From Mallotus nudiflorus (Eukaryota > Streptophyta > Magnoliopsida > Malpighiales > Euphorbiaceae), in NCBI GenBank assembly GCA_947683625.1, contig CANTUR010000112.1, forward strand, positions 1,240,501 to 1,304,500: a stretch of 64,000 bases of DNA. Reading direction: 5' to 3'. This document shows, one piece after another, positions 11,601 to 23,424 of the stretch. The first letter of the stretch is position 1; each line of letters starts with the position of its first letter. The notes under the pieces were generated by a model. It was not told the origin of the DNA. It was given only the letters and a program-made list of their open reading frames with translations, and ran no database searches. A program made the position numbers and the translations under genes.

Positions 11601-14600
11601 GGCGGGGCAGGCAACATTGTCCCTACATTAAATTGTAGAAATATTTTGGCAGACAACATGATTTGATATGATGTGGCTTATGCATTTTCTTGTGGCATTG
11701 GGCAATTTAGTGCTTGAAAGTTGAACTTGGATTCATTGTACTTTCAAAATTTATTGAGACAAGTAATTATTTTTCATGCACCATTCATGTTTTCTGCTAT
11801 TTTTCATAGACTATCTAGTTATATCTCATGTACATAAATTTGGCGCTCCCAAATTTTCACGAACCATTTAACTGATAATGGGAATATCCTTGTTATTGTT
11901 GTTTTTCCTCTAGCTCTAGGTCAATGAGATTTAGGGTGTTTACAAATTGATGGATATATTAGCTTCTTTCATTGGTCTTACTGATATATAGGAAATTGGT
12001 TTTGAGATGTTAGCTTTGTCCATCCTAATTTTTTAAATGTTTCCAGGATGAAGCTAAGCTATATATCTTCCTTGAGCTAGCAACAAAAGGTTCACTTGCA
12101 AGGCTTTATCAGAAATATCATTTAAGGGATTCCATCGTCTCTTCGTACACAAGACAAATCTTAAATGGTTTAAAATATCTTCATGACCAGAATGTGGTTC
12201 ACAGGTAATATGACTGGTTTCAGTAGTTTTAGTTTAATTGTTTGGATCTCACCTCCTGTAGTGTTTGCTGTACTGGTTGGGAAATGTTTCCAATTTTGAT
12301 TTTCCATTTCATAAACAAATAGAAATCTTTTAATTTCCCAGTTTTTTCTATTTGTTGTGTAAACATCCTTGTGACCTTTCTAGTTTGGTCTTCCTTTTCT
12401 TATGTGATACATACATCTGTATCTGCAAGTTCCAGGTTTGGTATCTAGAAAAATGCTCAGAGTAGATATTGGCCAAAAAGAGTGAACATGATATGTAAAA
12501 AAATGTTTAACTTGTACAGCCATTAAGTAGTTGGGGAAAGCAAGCAGCATTGTTAACAGTGCATGTTGATCTCTTAAAGCTCAATTTTCCAAAGATGAAA
12601 GCTTCATGCTCTTAAAGCGAATCTTGTTCTTAAAGTGAATCTTGTCGAAAACATAGCTGCATTGCAGTTTCTAGTACTGTTTGCATTGTATCACAGGTAT
12701 GCCTTTATTAGTTCACATTAAATAATTAGTAGTGGTTTTAACTAGTAATACCATAGTGGCCTTATAATCATGGTTTGGACGGATAACATAGTTCCCATTT
12801 AATAGTTAGTAGTAATTTCCTGATTATTACCATTGTACTTTGTGAGCAGGATGAATGAGACCTTTGCAATTTGCACTTTTAGTTGTCTTTGCACTTTTAA
12901 TGCCATCTAATTAATGAAAGAAGCAAAATTTTAAATAAAAATTCTGATACATACTAGACATGTGAAAGAGGAAAACATCCTTTGCACTACATGCATTATG
13001 TGCTTTCACAGAAATTCCTCTTGCCTTGTTTCTCTTTTCTCTAATGGTGGCTTTTATCTATCAGCACCTTTTAGAATGGTGCCATCATTGTCACTTCATG
13101 AAAGCAACCCTACATGTTATTTAAAATTGTCTCAAGTACAATTTTTCATCAGATGACTATGATGGCACCATTATGATAGGTGGATTATGTAAAATTGTCT
13201 CAAATACAATCTTCAATGAAATAGATACAATACTGAGTAAAGGAGTGTGTATTTCCTTCATTGAAGTGTACAAAAAGTGCAGAGATTGGAGAAAAAGATA
13301 TATGGGTCTAGTATTTTCCACATTTCAATAGTGAATCTCATCTTATGTGCTTTTTGACAACTTTATTTTACTTTTTTCCATACCATTGTAAATTGCTCTT
13401 TTCTAAATTTTATCTTTTTAATTTTTCATTGTCAAGGGATATTAAATGTGCTAATATATTGGTGGATGCAAATGGATCTGTAAAGCTTGCAGATTTTGGA
13501 TTGGCAAAGGTGCCCTATTATGCATCAAATCTCTCTCCTAAAAATGATAACATTGTTTTATTTCTTACTTTAATGTTTTTGGATTTTTCTCATGTTAGGC
13601 AACTACAATGAATGACGTTAAATCTAGCAAAGGGACCCCATTTTGGATGGCCCCAGAGGTTTGCCTCCTTTCGTTTTGCTCTATAGCATGGTATCATCTT
13701 TTGGGCTTGGTTTTACCATCATTTTAGCATCTTCTTTCTTTTCTTTTCCCCCCATCTTTATAGCATGGTGTTTTGTACTTTTCTATTTATGATGTGATGT
13801 AAAATTAAATCATGCTAAGATCCTTATTACATCCATTGTGTACCTTGTAATCTATGTTAAATCTAATATTAGCATGCCTTTTGCTTGAAATGAAATATGC
13901 ATACATCCTAACTCATTAATTTAAATCTGTATAATCATGATCATGATGTGATCAATGATCATATTATCAACATCATATTTTTGTTTAATAGGTCACTTCT
14001 AGAGTAGAGGAAAATTTACACACTTGAATCTGAATTCATCAGAGAATATATCCCTATAATATAAAAAAAAAATTATTCTCTTTTTAAGCAGTATCAATGT
14101 CACTTTTTCAACAATATTGTGAAGTCTTGACTCCTTTCATTATGTTTATAGACCTTGAATTTTTTGCTGGATCTTGACAATTTAATTCTGCAATTACAGG
14201 TTGTTAATTTAAAAAATCGTGGTTATGGACTTGCTGCTGATATATGGAGCCTTGGATGTACAGTTTTGGAGATGTTAACTGGTCGTCCTCCATACTCTCA
14301 CTTGGAAGGCGTGAGTACTTTATTTGCTACTGTTAGCTTTGAATTGTTTCAGTTATCTAAGCCTCATTGTCAGACAGGAAGCATATACAAAAGCTGTTTC
14401 CGCCCAGTAACCTTTTGAAGTATGAAGCTAAAATTTTAGATGATGTATGGTAAAGTGCATGTCATGTGAGCTCACATATGCATGTGTGTTTGTGATCAAA
14501 CGATTCTTGGTGGCTTGAAAGCCATGCCTTGGTTGGGATTATGCCATCCACATTTGGAATAATGGTCAATCTAAACCTAGTAAATTTTTAGTTTTTTGTG

Positions 14601-15508
14601 ACTTGGCTGTTACATGTCCTGCATATGGACTTTGTTTAAGATACTGACATTTTGTTTCTCATACTGGTTGTAATTGTTTTGACCTCTTCTTTGCCAATAT
14701 GATTGTATTACTATTGGTGTCTTCTATGATCATTATGGTTGCAATTTACTAGAGGCAAAAACAATTGAGGTTGTTTATTTCAGAATTCAATTGTCATTTG
14801 ATGGTAGTAACACAAGTATCGTTAATTTTTTAATTCATTAAAATGGTTTTTTGCCATTAAGAAACCTATTGAGCTTAACCAGCATTCCACGTCAAAGCCT
14901 AAAGGATTTGAATACTAGCTTAGAATGGGTAGACTTAAGGTATTATTCCTTATTTTTCTTTGGTTTTCTAGCTCATTGTTACTAGAGAATATTCAATAAT
15001 AACCTCTAAGTGCTTGAAAATATTAAAGATGTACGTGAAATAGGATACATATAGTTCTTAGAGCACAAGCCTCTAGCTCGCATACTTGGAGAAGACATAA
15101 ATGAAATTCTATAATCAAATAATTATTTAATCATGTTACTTTAATTCCATGGGTAAAAATCAGGCATTGTATTTTTATATGCTATCCAAATGAACATAAT
15201 ATCTGGCATCAGAAATTTGTGAGCTCTATGACTCTTTTATCACTTCTGATGCTCATATGGATTTTAGAAATGTTATTTATTTATTTTTATGTGGGTGACA
15301 GATGCAAGCATTATTTAGAATTGGCAAGGGTGAACTTCCTCCTGTTCCTGATTCTTTACCAACAGATGCCAAGGATTTCATCTTTAAATGCTTGCAAGTG
15401 AATCCAACTGATCGGCCTAAGGCAATGCAGCTATTGGACCATCCATTTGTAAAAAGGCCGCTTCAAACTTCATTGAGCCCCTCTTCTCCTCGTTTTACCA
15501 GCTTATAG
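8698..15508 (+). CDS. MEKK1: MEKK1-like MAP kinase kinase kinase (8 coding exons, 681 aa)
   Basis: Ser/Thr kinase of the plant MEKK1 subfamily, which phosphorylates MAPKKs in stress and immune MAPK cascades. Exons: 8698-9986, 10922-11006, 11160-11222, 12047-12204, 13437-13509, 13599-13658, 14200-14310, 15302-15508. All introns are GT-AG and phases join cleanly (2046 nt). The N-terminal ~400 residues are regulatory: RRNAVKNIEYEAS near the start, Ser15 at 33-47, a 31-residue tandem duplication (185-215 and 216 onward), RPPVLAPPP, and an acidic stretch. The kinase domain starts near W410: Gly-loop GSGSFG 417-422, catalytic Lys438, helix-C Glu459, HRD 531-533, Asn538, DFG 551-553, APE 574-576. 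All key residues are present. It is slightly longer than Arabidopsis MEKK1 (about 608 aa), mostly in the N-terminal part. Orthology is inferred from N-terminal motifs as well as the kinase domain; the start choice fits the family. Confidence 0.95.
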
Positions 15509-16500
15509 TCTTGAAAATGTTTGTTCAACCTCTGACATACATATATGTTGAGGTAAGTTAGAATCATTCTTCCTGCTGTTTACCATACTTGAATTTTTTG
15601 GTGTTAATTATAAATTGCATTAGTAGCAACGTCTAAATATTCACCAAAAATATTATCAGTATTATATCAGCATGTTTTTTTTATTTTTTTCAGCACATTT
15701 AACTGGCTTTATGCATTTGGTCTGTTACAGTTCATTTGAAAGGAAACGCTACAACACATTTACCTTCATATCATAACCTCAACTGTAGCGATGACTCCGT
15801 TAAAGGAATCTTCTATTAATGACACTATTATTAATATTATTAATGTTTTTTGCAGAAAAACAATGTGAGTGGCCATCCATGTTGCTAGTAACTTATGTAA
15901 TGTTTCCCACAACTGCTACTTATCAAATACAAGCCATGGATTCATCGCCTTCATGGTCTCCTGCTGGACAATTCTTGGCTTGGGACCAAATTGATAGTGG
16001 ACACTTGTCGTAAACCTGTACAGGGTCTTTTGGTGTGCGATTTGTAGCTGTAGTTACCATTTCTGAGATCAAAGGTTAGTGATTTTTCATTTAAACCTAA
16101 TTTTTTGCCTTGTGGAATAGATATTTAGGGAGGGGGCAGATCAAATTGTTAAGTAATTGTACATATAAATATAATGTATAGATTGGGCTGTGAAAAGAAA
16201 AAGAAAAGGCAACAAGCAACAATGCAATCAAAGAAAATGCATGCCTTGTGCAATTTTTGTATTCCAATGAAAATTTCTTTTTCTTTTTTTGGCCAATGTA
16301 TAATTTGTGGGGCAGGAATCGGACTCGAACTGAGGGTCCCCAGGTGCCACCGAGATTCATTTTGCCACTAGGTTAGGCTCACGGGCAATGAAAATTCCTT
16401 TTGAAGCTTGTGTTCTTGTGATTATGTGTGTAACATTGTCCCATTTTGTCTGCGCCGTGATACTTTTCTTGAAAGTGAATGCATTATTGCAATTTGGATA
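15509..16500 (+). other. MAPKKK 3' untranslated region with a probable intron
   Basis: Sequence after the stop holds a good candidate 3' UTR intron: donor AG/GTAAGTTA at 15553 and acceptor TTTTTTGCAG ending at 15855 (303 bp). Beyond it, short unlinked ORFs show no recognisable domain. A SINE lies at 16282-16385. The polyadenylation site is not certain; the transcript probably ends somewhere between 16100 and 16500. 16500-16889 is AT-rich intergenic DNA with no feature seen other than a TA/GA run near 16700. Confidence 0.5.
16282..16385 (-). mobile_element. tRNA-derived SINE
   Basis: Read on the minus strand, a 104-bp element has an A-box-like TAACCTAGTGGC and a B box AGTTCGAGTCC, then an A-rich tail (CCAAAAAAAGAAAAAG). 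It is bounded by a 17-bp TSD: CAATGAAAATTTCTTTT at 16265-16281 and the same with one T-to-C change at 16386-16402. Pol III box order, tail and long TSD together make a retroposed SINE the best reading. It lies within or just past the MAPKKK 3' UTR in antisense orientation. Confidence 0.8.
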
Positions 16501-16897
16501 GAACTTTGAATTCCATGCTATGGCTCTCTACTCATATGCTTTTATTCACAAAAGTTTGTGGGTTAGAGGCTTAAAAGTCTTCACTAGCCTTTTGTTTCTA
16601 CTCCATTTTGGGTTAAAAGTGAACGCTTATAAACGGAAGACTATCTTCTTTTACTGTTAATGCTGCCAACCTTATCTATACTCAAAAATTTAATATTTTA
16701 TATATATATAGAGAGAGATTTTTAAATTTAAAATATGAAAATATTTCTCCATCATAATTAACTATAAAAACTAATTTATTTATTGACTCGCTAAAATATT
16801 ATAAAATTTGTAAAAGAGATTTTTGTTGAACTGTAAAAAAAAAAAAAGGTGTAATTTTCAAAATTGATATAGCTGATCTAAAGTTTAAGAATTATAT

Positions 16898-17858
16898 GGC
16901 AAAACATTAAAAAAAAATAAAAACTCTTCAACTTTTATGACGTGCATTTAACACTATAAACTAAAAAAACCCATAAACTTTTAAAAATGGTTCAAATATA
17001 CCCTTTTTAAACTTAAACTATTTATTAATTAGTATTTTATTTTAAAAATTTATTTTAGAGTATAAAATTATTTTTAAAAATTAATTTATTTTGACGTACA
17101 TGTCACTTATTTTCATAAAAATAAATTTACATTAAAATTGACAAATTTATTAAAAAGTGTAAGAAATATCATTAAAAATTATTAAACTATATATGTTTCT
17201 TCTTATAAAATAGTTATTATTTAAGAATATATTTTTTTTTGAGAATAATTAAAATTGAAAAAATAATTTAAATCAGTAATTTTTAATGATTAATTCAGTG
17301 AATAAAATATCATTAAAATTGATTTAAATGATTCTAAATTATATATTTTTACTCCTAAAAGACAATAATTTTTAAGAATATTTTTATTTATGAAAATTAT
17401 TATGAAATAGACAGCTTTTATGAATAAAAATATTTTTATTCATGGGTATGCCTTCATGAATAAAAATATTTTTTTTCTTAAAAATAAAAATATTCTTAAA
17501 TAATAGTTATTGTACATGAGAAAACATATATAGTTTAATGATATTTCTCACACTTTTAAATAAATTGTCAATTTTATTGTAAATTTATTTTTAAGAAAAT
17601 AAGTGACATATGCTTTAAAATTATTAAATTTATTTTTAAGAAAATAAGTGACATATGCTTTAAAATTATTAAATTAATTTTTAAAAAATAATTTTATACT
17701 CTAAAATAAAATGTTAATTAATAAATATTTAAAATATGAAAAGGGATTTATTTGAACCATTTTTAAAGGTTTATGGGTTTTTTTTATATTTTTTTAATGT
17801 ATGGTACTAAATGCTCTTGTCATAAAAGTTTAAGGGTTTTCTTTTTGTACCTTTTGCC
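16898..17858. mobile_element. Mutator-like foldback element, 961 bp
   Basis: Two arms of roughly 400 bp are inverted copies of each other around a short AT-rich centre. Matching landmarks include CCCATAAAC, AAAATGGTTCAAATA and TATAAAATTATTTTT. The ends are GGCAAAAC on the left and, read inward from the right, GGCAAAAGG. A perfect 8-bp TSD, AATTATAT, flanks it (16890-16897 and 17859-17866). There is no coding capacity. Long terminal inverted repeats starting with G plus an 8-9 bp TSD suggest a non-autonomous MULE; hAT is an alternative on TSD length alone. The right arm contains a perfect 45-bp tandem duplication (17581-17625, 17626-17670). Confidence 0.85.
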
Positions 17859-17866
17859 AATTATAT

Positions 17867-18390
17867 TGATCCAAAAACGTCAAGAGTCTTCCTAAGAAAA
17901 GGTCAAAAGAGCCTCTCACGAGTAATTTAAATGACAAAAAGTGTGGATACCTAATTTGAGAAGGGTAGGATTCGAACCCCATCCCCCTCCTCTCTCTCTT
18001 TCTCTCTCTTCTCCTTGTGGTATTGAGAGTTAACTATTTATATTGATTAAAAAAAATAATCAAAAGAGTCCAATTTAGCTTTGGAAACGGGTGAGCATTA
18101 AAATGTTTGACTCAATTTTGAACCAAACCACCAAAACTGAATAACTAAAAATTTAAAATATAAAATCGAATTCAACAAAATAATTTATCTAATCAAATCA
18201 AATTTAAATTCAGTTTAGTTTGATAACCGCTTTTAGAATTTTAAGTTCTAAATTTTTATTTATTTGTTTAATATTTAAAATACATTTCAAATCAAATTTT
18301 TATTTAATTAATAATTAACAACATGAATCCACCTAGACACAACACATTCTCCTATTGTATATCCTTATATAATTATTTTATGAAACTTTA
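17867..18390. other. Intergenic DNA
   Basis: No gene seen. At 17968 a GGATTCGAACCCC stretch resembles an inverted tRNA B box and is followed by a CT-rich run; it may be a worn SINE head, but there is no A box or TSD. The remainder is AT-rich. Confidence 0.4.
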
Positions 18391-18393
18391 ATT

Positions 18394-18606
18394 TCAGGTG
18401 GAATATTCAATTGATATTTCATATACATCATATGAATAACTCAAATTTTGGTGGTACCCATCGTACAATTTCACCATAGCTATATTTTGGTTACCACATT
18501 TAGTTAAAGCACAAGAAGCAAACTCCAACAGACCCATACACATTGGCACCTTGATGAATTCGTGGGGAACTCTTATGCAATTTAAGTGTCCAATTTTGAC
18601 ATCCAA
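18394..18606 (-). CDS. Unrecognised 70-residue ORF, possible exon remnant
   Basis: Open frame on the minus strand beginning MDVKIGHLNCIRVPHEFIKV, with a mixed residue composition unlike the low-complexity ORFs around it, five Cys and several Tyr. It ends in a normal stop. No family was recognised, and no upstream exon with good splice sites was found nearby. It lies just before copy B of the repeated segment. It could be a leftover gene exon or chance. Confidence 0.3.
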   Translation of the reverse strand: MDVKIGHLNCIRVPHEFIKVPMCMGLLEFASCALTKCGNQNIAMVKLYDGYHQNLSYSYDVYEISIEYST

Positions 18607-18619
18607 TTAGAATAATTTA

Positions 18620-19436
18620 TGTTGCATGAATACTTTAATTAGTTAAATCATCAACAATTAAAATACATAGAGATATATCGACAGTACATCTTCCTATTTA
18701 AATTATTGGACAACTTGAAAAATCTCAATTGATTTCTATTAACGTTAGCAAAAATAAAACATCATAGGGATGCAAATCATAATCCATTCAATTCATCTTC
18801 TGTAAAATCGAAACTTGATTATCATATTTGTTCAGAAAAGAAGAAGAAGAACTTGATGATCATATGTTTGACAAACATAATAACAATAGTTTAAATAATG
18901 GTTTTATAAGTTAGGATATAATTGTTAACTTTTTAAAAGTTGAAGGAGCATGCTTGTATTATGTATTTCTTATATGGATTATGTATTTCCTACATGGTAT
19001 AATGATGTATGTAATATTTGGAAAAAAAAAAAAAATCTCTTTAGAACTTGACTATACAATGTTCAAAAGCAATTTTTTTTTTTTTTGGACTGGAGGTGGA
19101 GGGGGAGGGAGATTTGAACCTCTCACTTTAACAGGGAGCCAACCTCGTGATTGGAACTAAACCAACCCAAGACGGATAGCTCAACATCTTTAGAACTTGA
19201 ACCTATGACCTTCTAAGGTCATAGGTATCACCTTTACCATTTGAAATTTTTGTACTTGACTATACAATATTCAAAAGAAAAAAATTTGCATCAAATTTGG
19301 CCCATAAAATCAAAGTTCAAATTGAGGCCATTAATCTTATTCAACACAAATTCAAAAAAAAAAAATTATATATATATATTTTACTCTCTTTCAAATTCAA
19401 ACTCTTCTTCTAATGATTTAAAAAGAAAAAAAAAAT
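18620..19436. repeat. Repeated segment, copy B (left half)
   Basis: Collinear with copy A from about 4290 to 5420: the GACAACTTGAAAAATCTCAA stretch, the CATCATAGGGATGCAAATCAT stretch and the TTCAAATTCAAACTCTTCTT stretch all recur in order. It stops where the LINE poly-A begins. Its continuation (TAAATAAAAATTAATCA onward) is found 34 kb away as copy D. Copies B and D therefore formed one segment before the LINE inserted. A SINE-like insert at 19073-19245 interrupts it. Confidence 0.8.
19073..19245 (-). mobile_element. tRNA-derived SINE-like element, possibly dimeric
   Basis: Minus strand: an A-box-like TGGTTTAGTTCC and B-box-like GAGGTTCAAATCTC precede a purine-poor stretch and a run of A (the plus-strand T run at 19073-19086). 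Upstream on the same strand a second B-box-like ATAGGTTCAAGTTC appears after a perfect 11-bp stem with a 2-nt loop (19202-19225). Two tRNA-like heads in tandem suggest a dimer or nested SINE. Copy A lacks this insert. A clean TSD was not resolved, though CTTTAGAACTTGA occurs on both sides. Confidence 0.55.
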
Positions 19437-21757
19437 TCTTTTTTTTTATGAGGTAAAATAAAGTAGCTTCATTAAAATGAAATATCAAAAGCTAGTACAT
19501 CCAAAAAAAATTTAGGAGGGCTTTGAAGCCACTCAACGGGATCTGTCACAGAATGGGTTGCCTACGCTAAGGCATGAGCTACACTATTCGCAAATTGATG
19601 AATACAACAAAAATGCCCTTGATTAAAGTGCTAAACAAGATCATTACAATAATTTATAATGAATCCAAAAGGGGAATCTCTAGGTGATGTGAGAATAGCA
19701 TCAGTCACTCAGCTAGAGTCTAACTCAACGATTAGCTGTTGAACATTCTTATCTTTCAGCCAACTTAAACCCTCAAGGATGCTAAGAGCTTTAGTAACAA
19801 ATGGAGAGAAATTGCCCAGAAAAGGAGTAGAGCTTACTAACACCATAACTCCATTTTGATCACTAACTACACAACCAAGCCTAACTTTATTTTCAGACCT
19901 AAACACCATTGTATCCACATTCACCTTCAACTATCCTTGAGATAGACAAGTCTAGGTCACATCCGCATCAGAAAACTCACCATACATACCAGGACTTATC
20001 TTAAAGCTCAAACGAGCCTTTTGCCACTGTAATAACATCTGACCAATTATATTCACCAAAGAAATTGCAAAGCTACCTTTATTGTTCCATACCACTTCAT
20101 TTCTATAATGCCACAAGGCCCAAAAAATCATAAAAAACAAATTATAATCCTCAATAGAGCCCTTAGAAAAGACATCCGTAAACTAGTCAAAGATAGAGGC
20201 AAGGATTCTTGTAGCTAGTGTAAAGAAACCCGAAACCAACCAATAATCTTTAGCTAGAGGGCATCAATTTAAAACATAATTAGTAGTTTCAGCAACATGC
20301 TTACACATAGGATATGTACCATTGATAAGGACTCTACGAGCTTTTAAATTATTAGTAGTAGGAAGGCCGCCCTTGCAAACTCGCTAAACAAAATTCCTAA
20401 CCTTTGAGGGAACCTTAAGCTTTCAATTTTTATTCTAAAGAGGCACTATAACACCCTTAAATTCTTTACACAGAGTACACTAATAGCTACACAATGTATA
20501 AAGACCTTTGGAATCATGCACCTAATAATAAATATTATAATAATTCCTACTAGACAAAGGGACTTATTGAATAGAAAGCCTATCCTACTCATTAAACACA
20601 TTAGCCAAAATGTCCAAGTCCCAACGATTGTCACCCACAACCATTAAATTAACAACTTTAGCATTCTCAAGACCCGAAGGGATATTTAAAGAAACATACC
20701 TATTTGAAGGAGTAAGTAACTAAGGGTTAGACCCTACATTCACATCCACACTTATGCCTATCATAACCCGACAACTACCTTTAATTTTTGCTTGAGTTGC
20801 TAATAAATTCCACTATACATAGCTTGGATTACTTTTAAGCCTAGCTTCCATAAAAGAGCAATTTGAGAAATAGTGAGATTTAAGCAATCGAGAAGCTAAA
20901 GAATTAGGCTTCGTAATAAGCCTCCATGCCTGCTTCCTGATCATAGTAATATTAAACTCTCTTATCTTTTTAAAACCTAACCCACTATATTTCTTTAGAA
21001 CACAAAGGTTATCCCAGTTCGTCCACCCGATACCTCAATTATTCCTCTGACTTCCTCACCACCAGAAACCATTTAACATCCTTTCTATTTCAAGACATAA
21101 CTCAACTAGAAATAAGAAAAGACTCGTAACAAAATTCAATATAGCCTAAGTAATTATTTTTACCAAAATTTCATTACTTGCATGAGAGAGAGATTCATTG
21201 CTCTTGCTTTGGATTTTTTGCCAAACACTGTCCTTCATAAACTAAAACACTTATATTTTGTTTCTACCTATGCATAAAGGCATACCTAAATATGTCCCTT
21301 GGTTGCTAACATCATTTACAGAAAGTAACTTGCAAATTGAATTTTGAACCTGATTATTAACATTTGGACTGAAGAGAATGGACGATTTATGAAAATTAAT
21401 TGTCTAGCTTGATGTAATCTTATACAAATTTATATTGTGCTTGATAACCTAACTTTTAACCACATTTGCTTAATGAACAAAAAAGAGTCATCGGTGAAGA
21501 ACAAATGCGATATGGACGAAGCTCTTTTACAAATATGAGCCTCATAAATCAAACCCATTTATTCCCTTTTATGTAGCAATCTACTAAAACCTTCAGCGCA
21601 GAGGTTGAAAAAGTAAGGAGATAAATTATCTCCCTATTTTAAATTGCAACTAGGCACAATAGGACTAATCACATCTCCTTATATAGTACATAATATTGAA
21701 CAAAACTAACACAATGCATAATCGGCTCCACCCAATCAGAACAAAAAACAAAACCTG
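19437..21757 (-). pseudogene. L1-type LINE, 3' portion (RT end, zf-RVT, RNase H-like)
   Basis: Minus-strand non-LTR retrotransposon, 3' part, ending in a poly-A tail (plus-strand T run 19438-19447). Legible pieces include an FTDDS-like RT motif region near 21490-21520 (LFFVH context), a zf-RVT-like Trp/Cys-rich segment at 20446-20640, WALWHYRNEVVWN at 19952-20140, and an RNase H-like LGCVVSDQNGVMV segment at 19709-19930. Many stops show it is dead. The RT upstream part continues at 53555, on the far side of the copia element, across a perfect ACCTG duplication. Confidence 0.85.
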
Positions 21758-23424
21758 TGTTAGTATAGGTGGTATGTCCTAAAGGCTAATCATATATTTT
21801 AATATTGTAAATTATCCCAAATGGCAATAAAATAATAGTCTATTATTTAAAGTGTTTATTTAATTGAATATTTATCAATTAGCATTATGTTAAATATATT
21901 TATTATCAAGAGTTTATAATATGAGCTATGAATTTATTTAGTACATATGCTGTAGAATGTTCATAGTCATATAATTAATATTTGGGTAATATTAATTAGA
22001 TTATCACATCTGTCTATTTTCTTGATTAGTATGTGATACTAATAGTGGGAGGTAATGAGTCTTATGCTACTTGATATGGGATATCAAAATAGACATGTGA
22101 ATACTCATGTGATGGGTGGATCAAACAGCGACATTAGATTTGTGATCGTAAGGATTTTCATTTATAATCAATGATCACAGTCTAGGTTATAATGGTGCAT
22201 ATAGTCCTTTGACCTGAGGTAACACGGTCATCCACATTTGAGTGGTTAAAGTTTGTTACTGCTTACATACTTGTGTTGATCACATAAGAGTATACGGTGT
22301 GTGGTGGCTTTAGTCAATTAAATGTAGGGATGGGTGTTCAACCAAAATGGGATTCATTGCATGGAGTGAATTGGGATAAGATCCTATGCTATATAAGTCT
22401 TTTCTTGATGAATAAGTTCTTGGCCAGAACAAACATAACAGTCTAAAAGAGTTTTAATGCTATAAAAGTGTTTCTAGTATTTCTTATGTTTTTTCAAAAA
22501 ACAGATCTTAAGATGATGTCATATCATATTGCTATTAGATTTTGATTAAACCTTAACTTTAGGCTTTGTCAAGATCTTATACTGAAGGAATTTTAGTACA
22601 CGGTAATTATAACAAAAGGGTTTGTGTGAATCTATATATGCCTTTATCTCTAATTAGGTAGTTGTGATATCAATGCTAGGGGTCACCAATAACTTATGAG
22701 AACTAAATATGAATAATTGAGATTTTTACATTTAGACTTGAAAAAGTTTCAAACAATATCAAGTTTTGATATTATATTGTCATTGTCAATTAGACATGAA
22801 CTTAAAAAGTCACACCTAAAAGGTTTTTACTAAATCTCCATTATTATTAATCTAATTATTGATTAAAGTGTTTAATCAATTAATTTTCATTAATGAAATT
22901 GGATTTATGCTTAAAGCAATGATTCTAGCATATCATGAAATCTAATTTCAATGAAAGGGTTTAATTATTAATTTATATGAGATATTAATTAAGATATTGA
23001 ATTAATAACATAGATATATGTTGTTTCTATTTGATTTGGTTTAATGGCCCCAATGTTATGGACCTAGGCATAAAAGATTTTTGGACTCAAGATTAAACTA
23101 AGAAATTGACAAAGCCCATCAACCTTATCTAGGCTCACTTGTTTGATAGAACAGGCTTTAGTCAAATGTTGGCCCAATGACTTAGTCTAATTCCAATAAG
23201 TGATATTATATTTGTTTTTTATTAAATTAAATTAAAATAAGGATGTTAAATGACATGTGTAAGTCCATGGTGATTTAGAGAAAGTGAATGGGTTATAATC
23301 TCTATATCCTTCTATTTTGGACACTAGTAACTTACACAATAGTTAACATATCATACCAAGTGGTAAGTAGGTGATGTCATCAATCTCTACACTTATCACT
23401 TACCATGGTTATCTATATTAATAA

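Noticed and set aside
16310..16385. Possible tRNA gene on the minus strand
   Set aside because: It has pol III boxes but no acceptor stem pairing, and it is bounded by an A tail and long TSD, so it fits a SINE better.
17960..18050. GATTCGAACCCC stretch as a possible tRNA or SINE
   Set aside because: No A box, no cloverleaf and no TSD; kept only as a remark.
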